Shown one piece after another: positions 59,860 through 64,000 of a DNA stretch of 64,000 nucleotides. The notes below the pieces were generated by a model. That model worked only from the letters and a program-made list of their open reading frames with translations. It was not told where the DNA came from and did no database searches. Position 1 is the stretch's first letter; each line of letters begins with the position of its first letter. Source of the DNA: Lichenostomus cassidix (lineage: Eukaryota; Chordata; Aves; Passeriformes; Meliphagidae); NCBI GenBank assembly GCA_008360975.2, contig CM039195.1, positions 15,615,010-15,679,009 on the forward strand. The letters are read 5' to 3'. A program made the position numbers and the translations under genes.

Positions 59860-60075
59860 CAGACAGGGCACAGGGCAGGTGGCACATTGCACACACGGTG
59901 GGGGATATAGCATTAGGGACATAGTACATCGGATGGGGGACACGGGACATGGCACACAGGATGTCCCATGGAGGACATGGCACCGGGTTCACGTCATATG
60001 GAACAAAGGACATGGCACACGGCACGGGGAGCATGACACATGGCACATGGGATGCGCCGTGGAGGATGCGGCACT
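59860..60075. repeat. Degenerate GGCACA/GGACATGG minisatellite
   Basis: Irregular repetition of 'ggacatggcacac', 'gatgtcccatggagg' and 'ggcacatgggatg' units up to the edge of the CpG island. Confidence 0.75.
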
Positions 60076-60491
60076 GGAACACGGCGGACGGACAGGCAGC
60101 AGAAGCCACGTCCTAGGGTCAGGGAACGGCGACACGGCCCGGGGCGGAGCCGCCGCCGCGTGGGCGAGGCCTCGGATGGACACGCCTCTTATGCTAATGA
60201 GCGCTGAATCACGCTCAGCGGGCCGCAGCCGCCGGGCAGGACGGGCCCACCCGGGCAGGGCAGAGGAGGGAGCGAGGGCAGGAGAGCAGAGTGGGTCTGC
60301 CTGAGCGGCAAAGCGCCGCCGCCGCAACCCGGGGCGCGCGGGGGAGCCGGGTGCCGCTGGGCCTCGGCGGCGGCCGCGCCAAGGGAGCGGGACCGGGACG
60401 CGGAGGGCCTAAGTGAGGAGGCGGGCGGGTGTCCCCCCCGTCTCGCGCATGGTGTGCGCCGAGGGCGGGGCGGGCGGGGGCGGTGGATGCA

Positions 60492-60501
60492 GTCACGTGA
60501 C
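60492..60501. promoter_or_regulatory. CLEAR element (perfect GTCACGTGAC palindrome)
   Basis: The ten bases match the consensus CLEAR palindrome bound by TFEB/TFE3/MITF at lysosomal and V-ATPase genes. The site is 291 bp upstream of the ATP6V0C start codon and shortly upstream of the likely transcription start. Confidence 0.85.
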
Positions 60502-60509
60502 GGGCGGAC

Positions 60510-60523
60510 AGCCGCCATTTTGT
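60510..60523 (+). promoter_or_regulatory. YY1-type site, upstream copy
   Basis: AGCCGCCATTTTGT contains the YY1 core GCCATTTT. It lies nine bases past the CLEAR element. Paired YY1 sites around the start are common at TATA-less housekeeping promoters. Confidence 0.7.
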
Positions 60524-60666
60524 CCTGCGGAGGCCGTATTTAGGGCGCAGCGCGCGCGCCGCTGCCACTCCCGCCGAGACGGAGTGTCCGCGCCCCGGCT
60601 CCACCGCTGCCCGCCTGCCCCGCGCTCCCGCCCCTGCTCCCTCCGCCCCGCCCGCTCCCTCCTCGC

Positions 60667-60682
60667 CTCCGCCATTTTGTGG
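60667..60682 (+). promoter_or_regulatory. YY1-type site, downstream copy
   Basis: CTCCGCCATTTTGTGG repeats the same core in the same orientation, about 125 bp before the ATG, probably within the 5' UTR. Confidence 0.7.
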
Positions 60683-60792
60683 CCGAGCTCTGCCCGCCGA
60701 GGACCGGCGCCGCGGCGGAACTTTCCGCCTTCTCCCCGCCCTCTCGCGCTCCCGCTCTAGCGGCGCCTCGGCCCGGCCCGGCCCGCGCAGCC

Positions 60793-60868
60793 ATGTCCTC
60801 CGGCGCCAGCCCCGAGTACGCCTCTTTCTTCGCCGTGATGGGCGCGTCGGCCGCCATGGTCTTCAGCG
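60793..60868 (+). CDS. ATP6V0C: ATP6V0C first coding exon (V-ATPase c subunit), 5' part only
   Basis: The product is the 16-kDa proteolipid of the V0 ring, which carries protons across lysosomal, synaptic-vesicle and other membranes. The 25 codons give MSSGASPEYASFFAVMGASA and then AMVFS, followed by one base (G) of the next codon and the donor GTGAGC. The human protein reads MSESKSGPEYASFFAVMGAS in the same place, so only the extreme N-terminus differs. The full family protein has about 155 residues and four membrane helices; only the start of helix 1 is here. The proton-binding glutamate of helix 4 lies beyond the window. The exon break after Ser-25 is the same as in mammals. The ATG follows a GC-rich leader in context GCAGCCATGT. 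Confidence 0.95.
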
Positions 60869-61086
60869 GTGAGCACCGACCGGCAACTGGGAGGCTGGGG
60901 AGAGGGTGGGAAGGAGGGAGAGCACGGTGTGGGGGAAGCGACTCCTCTTTCCTCGTTTCCCTGTCCCGGCGGGGTCTGAAATTCTTTGGGCCCGAAGGCG
61001 GCCCCCCCGCTCCCCTCCCCCCCTCCTCTCCCCTCCCCCGCTCCGCTCCATCCGGGCTCCTGGGGGCAGCGGAGGGTCCGCGCCGC

Positions 61087-61094
61087 TGACGTCA
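61087..61094. promoter_or_regulatory. Full CRE palindrome (TGACGTCA) in ATP6V0C intron 1
   Basis: A perfect eight-base cAMP response element inside the CpG island, about 220 bp after the exon 1 donor. CREB/ATF factors bind this motif when it is unmethylated. Confidence 0.7.
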
Positions 61095-61116
61095 CCGCCG
61101 GCGGAGCCCCCGGGGC

Positions 61117-61122
61117 CACGTG
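61117..61122. promoter_or_regulatory. E-box CACGTG in ATP6V0C intron 1
   Basis: GCCACGTGATTG contains a CACGTG core, a second possible TFEB/USF/MYC-type site, 23 bp after the CRE. Confidence 0.6.
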
Positions 61123-61260
61123 ATTGCGGCGGCGCCGCCCGGCCCGTATCCCCCCCTTCCCCACCGGCAGCCGCGGGTCGGGGTCTTCCCGGTGTCCCCG
61201 CGGGGAGCGGACGCGGTGGCGGGAGGTAGGTGTCGTGTCCCCGGCGTTCTGCCTGCCCTG

Positions 61261-64000
61261 GTCTCCGCGGCAACGGCGCTTGTCCTGCTGTGAATCGGAC
61301 ATGGTTGGTGTTTAAACCATTCCACGTATAGTGCAGGACTAGTTTTTAACGGGATTAAACGTAAATGTGCGATCGTTTGGCGGGCAAGTCTGCCTTAGAG
61401 AGAGGTTAATGCTATAGCAGGGAATGGACGAGCTCCTGAGCTGCCCCTTGGAACGGGGATGCCGGGGTGGAGGGAAAGCCCTGCTCCATGGCTGTCCCTC
61501 TGCGTCTCCAGGCAGCGAGCTCAGTGCGGTGTAAATTGGGTCATCCTGCAGCATTGTTCTCCCCGCTGAAGGGGCACTGATGTAGGGATCATAAATCTTG
61601 GTTTACACCAGAAAGACCATTCTGTAATGCCTTGTGTCTCAGAGCCTGGTTAAACCTCCTATAGAAGGTGATCACTGTTCCTGCACAGCATTTGCTCGTC
61701 CCTAGTGGGTGCAAACCTGCTGTTCCATTTGGGATGTAACATGGGGAAGGCTTCAGCTGTTTTTTTTCTCCAAATGCAGGTGTTACAGTAATTGGGAATA
61801 AAACAACTAGGAATCAGTCTGGCTTACTCTTCTGAGGGTTTCACCTGTGTCTCCAGAGTCATGAACATACTGACTGGTCTTCATCTCCCACTTCGTTGGG
61901 TTCCCAGTTGGGGAATCAAATTTGAATTGGTTGTAGCTCGAGTGGTGTAGAGCTGTTGATGTACTTGGGGTCTCATTGTGTTAATATGGCCTCTGGGATG
62001 GTGGCTGGGTCTGTAGGACAGATTTGGGGAAGCTGCTCTTGATTGATTAATGCAGGAGATGAAGTCATGCAAACAGCCAAGCAGACAGTGGATTAAAACT
62101 TATGTTTGAGAAAAAGCTGTCTACCCATGCTGATGTGGCCACCATGGACTGGTTCCACACCAGCCATGTTTGTGGCTTTAAATTTTGGTAAAACAAAAGC
62201 TTGGTTGGCTGTGTTTTGCTCAGTTTGTACCAAGTGGTGGGATGCAGATGTCCATGCTGAGGGCAGTCACTGGCCTGCCAGCTTGGGTAGCAGACATTGT
62301 AATCACACTTGACAGATAAGGGCTTTTCTGAAAACTCATTGGTTGAAATGCCATAGGAGCCAGAGTTGGGACTGCTGACCTACCTGCCTCTTGGCTAGTG
62401 AAGATAATGGAGGAAGAAACTAAGACCTAGTTACTTGTTGGGGAAAAAATAGTCAGCAATTCACTGCCTTTTGCAGAATGGTCCTAAGTACTGAGCTTTC
62501 TATCCAAGGAAGGAGTTGCTAGATTCCTCTTGCTGAATCAAATTTGGAAGCAAAAGAACATGGCTGTATGGCTTTAGACACCAGGTTTATGACGTGTGAG
62601 TGTGCTTCAGCTGAAACAACAGTGAGGGATGCAGACTTGAGTCAGCTCTTCAACAGGAATTCAGAGTGGTGCTGGCATGTCTGAACCAGCTGGGAAGCCT
62701 TTCCTAGAAGCTGCAGGGTTGACAGCATGGTGCTGAGGTATTGCAAGGGGAAGGTTTGAGTAGGGCAATGCAAAGTCAGTGCATAAGCTATATTGATGAA
62801 GGTTTGGTTTCTGTAACGTTGCAGCTGGTTTGTGAGAGGTCCGTGATGCAGAATCTGTCAGGTAGTCCTGGATTCAGTGAGCTTAGAGGTCTTTCCTGAC
62901 CTCAGTGATGTTGTAAAACCAGCAGGTCTGAGCCATGCAGGTACTCTTGCCAGGGCCTGTGATGGGTTCGGGCGCTGTAGAACAGGTTATAGATACTGCT
63001 GATGGGAAATGGTTTTTTAGATGTGAGTGTTCAGTGAAGCAGTTTGGATTTTTAAGGCAATATGGCAGAGGTGTCAACATAGCATAAACTAAAACTTGCA
63101 ATGTTGTGTAGGTTTTGTAATGGGCATGTAGCACCACAGCATGTTCTGATGTTAATTGTATGTTAGCTGTTAAAAAAAACACCCTGATTTAGAGTAAGAT
63201 ATTAAATCTGGACAAGCAGTGTAAAACTCCAAAATTGTCCTGAATCAGTGATCATGTATGACTCATGCTGTATCTAAACATTACATTCTTCTGGAGTTTG
63301 TAGTTCCAAGACCTGTTTCCAGTAAACATGTTCAGGTTCTTTACTGTCCAGGCAAGTTTGATGTGAAAACAGGTGACTTCATGCAGTCCCTGTGTGATGT
63401 GTGAGCATTACCTGCTGATGGTAAATAGATAGCAGAACTTGTTCTGGTCAGTGAGAGACAAGAGCAGGCTGCTGTGACCTTGGCCATCTTTGAGCCTGTC
63501 TGGTCGTTTGCAGATTACAACTTCTGCTCATTGCTGCAGTTCCTTATTTCCCATATGTAAAATGTGGTGGCTGAGGGTCAGGTGATGAGTGATTAAATTA
63601 TTGTGGCTTTTTCATGCGATTTGAGCATGCCAGAATGGACAAGTGTGTTGGGCAGAGCTGTCTGGTTCTGCGTGTGCTGGTGCTCTTTGCAAAGCTGTTG
63701 CAAGTGTGCCCACTGTGCCCTTCATGATGTGAGGAGTTGTCCTTAGGCCTGAACTCCAGCTGGTCATTCAGTGCCTGCAGTACCTGCTGCACAGCCAAGC
63801 AATTGGAAGATTCTTCATGAAGAGAATTCTAGCCAGCAGTATTAAATTAGTCCCCTGTTGTTCTCATTGTTGCTGCAGAGCTAATGAAATAGTACTCTTC
63901 TTTTAAACTAGGGCTGTAGATATTATAGTGGTTGATTGGCTCTTAAGGGACCTCCATGGTGAAATAGCTGGCTCAGAACATCTAGTTTGATGCAGCTGAC
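61261..64000 (+). other. ATP6V0C intron 1, continuing past the window
   Basis: No second exon was found: no frame encodes the expected continuation into helix 1 and the Gly/Ala-rich loop after it. The sequence is of ordinary composition, without recognisable CR1 or LTR copies. Confidence 0.75.

Larger units (their letters stand above)
51800..60079. other. Intergenic sequence with GC-rich simple repeats, no gene recognised
   Basis: GC content rises toward the right. Frames of 100-200 codons occur on both strands but lack recognisable domains, conserved splice structure or codon bias. In human the interval between TBC1D24 and ATP6V0C is likewise free of long protein genes. Confidence 0.5.
60080..61260 (+). 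promoter_or_regulatory. ATP6V0C: CpG island and promoter of ATP6V0C
   Basis: This block of about 1.2 kb is extremely rich in CpG and covers the presumed start, first exon and start of intron 1. It has GC boxes, a CLEAR palindrome, two YY1-type GCCATTTTG sites, and a GTATTTAGGGC sequence near 60536 that could be a weak TATA-like element. Transcription probably starts between the CLEAR site and the ATG at 60793. Long open frames on both strands through this block reflect GC content only. Confidence 0.88.

Noticed and set aside
60190..61302. Long antisense frames over the ATP6V0C promoter
   Set aside because: The GC-rich sequence gives frames in nearly every phase; the only conserved one is the ATP6V0C exon.
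1..64000. CRISPR array, operon, phage or bacterial island
   Set aside because: The sequence is an ordinary avian nuclear locus with introns, CR1 and LTR repeats; tandem repeats here lack the repeat-spacer pattern.

Overview
The window looks like nuclear DNA from a bird, most likely a songbird. It contains many 3'-end fragments of CR1 LINEs and solo LTRs of avian endogenous retroviruses, its introns are long and AT-rich, and two CpG-dense promoters stand out. The songbird assignment is an inference from the look of the LTRs; no search was possible.

Two protein-coding genes can be supported, both on the + strand. TBC1D24 (TBC plus TLDc domains; synaptic vesicle and endosome traffic) probably has its promoter and untranslated first exon in the CpG-rich block near 9.4-9.9 kb. 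Its coding exons lie at 24537-25495, 34305-34463, 35421-35484, 37556-37651, 39352-39586 and 41227-41381. The joined frame is 1668 nt, or 555 residues plus stop, and every splice phase agrees. An 18-nt microexon at 27679-27696, between the first and second coding exons, fits the frame exactly and lies where mammals carry their neuronal microexon. ATP6V0C (the c subunit of the V-ATPase proteolipid ring) begins at 60793. Only its first coding exon (25 codons plus one base), its promoter and part of intron 1 are inside the window. The gene order TBC1D24 then ATP6V0C matches human 16p13.3.

Layout: 1-9.08 kb is non-coding upstream sequence with CR1 fragments and one solo LTR. 9.08-9.42 kb is C/T-rich low-complexity DNA. 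9.42-9.89 kb is the CpG island. 9.9-24.46 kb is the presumed TBC1D24 intron 1, rich in CR1 and LTR insertions. 24.46-41.38 kb holds the TBC1D24 coding exons, with three more LTR elements in the introns. 41.38 to about 45.3 kb is the probable 3' UTR zone. 45.3-60.08 kb is intergenic, with a CR1 copy and GC-rich simple repeats. 60.08-61.26 kb is the ATP6V0C CpG island, carrying a perfect CLEAR palindrome, two YY1-like sites and, in the intron, a perfect CRE. The rest is ATP6V0C intron 1.

The two genes may be functionally linked. TLDc-domain proteins as a family associate with the V-ATPase, and the downstream neighbour encodes a V-ATPase subunit. No CRISPR array, operon, tRNA, rRNA or bacterial feature was seen, and no new protein system is evident. 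The best leads are the microexon, the lysosomal-type promoter element and the dated retroviral insertions around TBC1D24.
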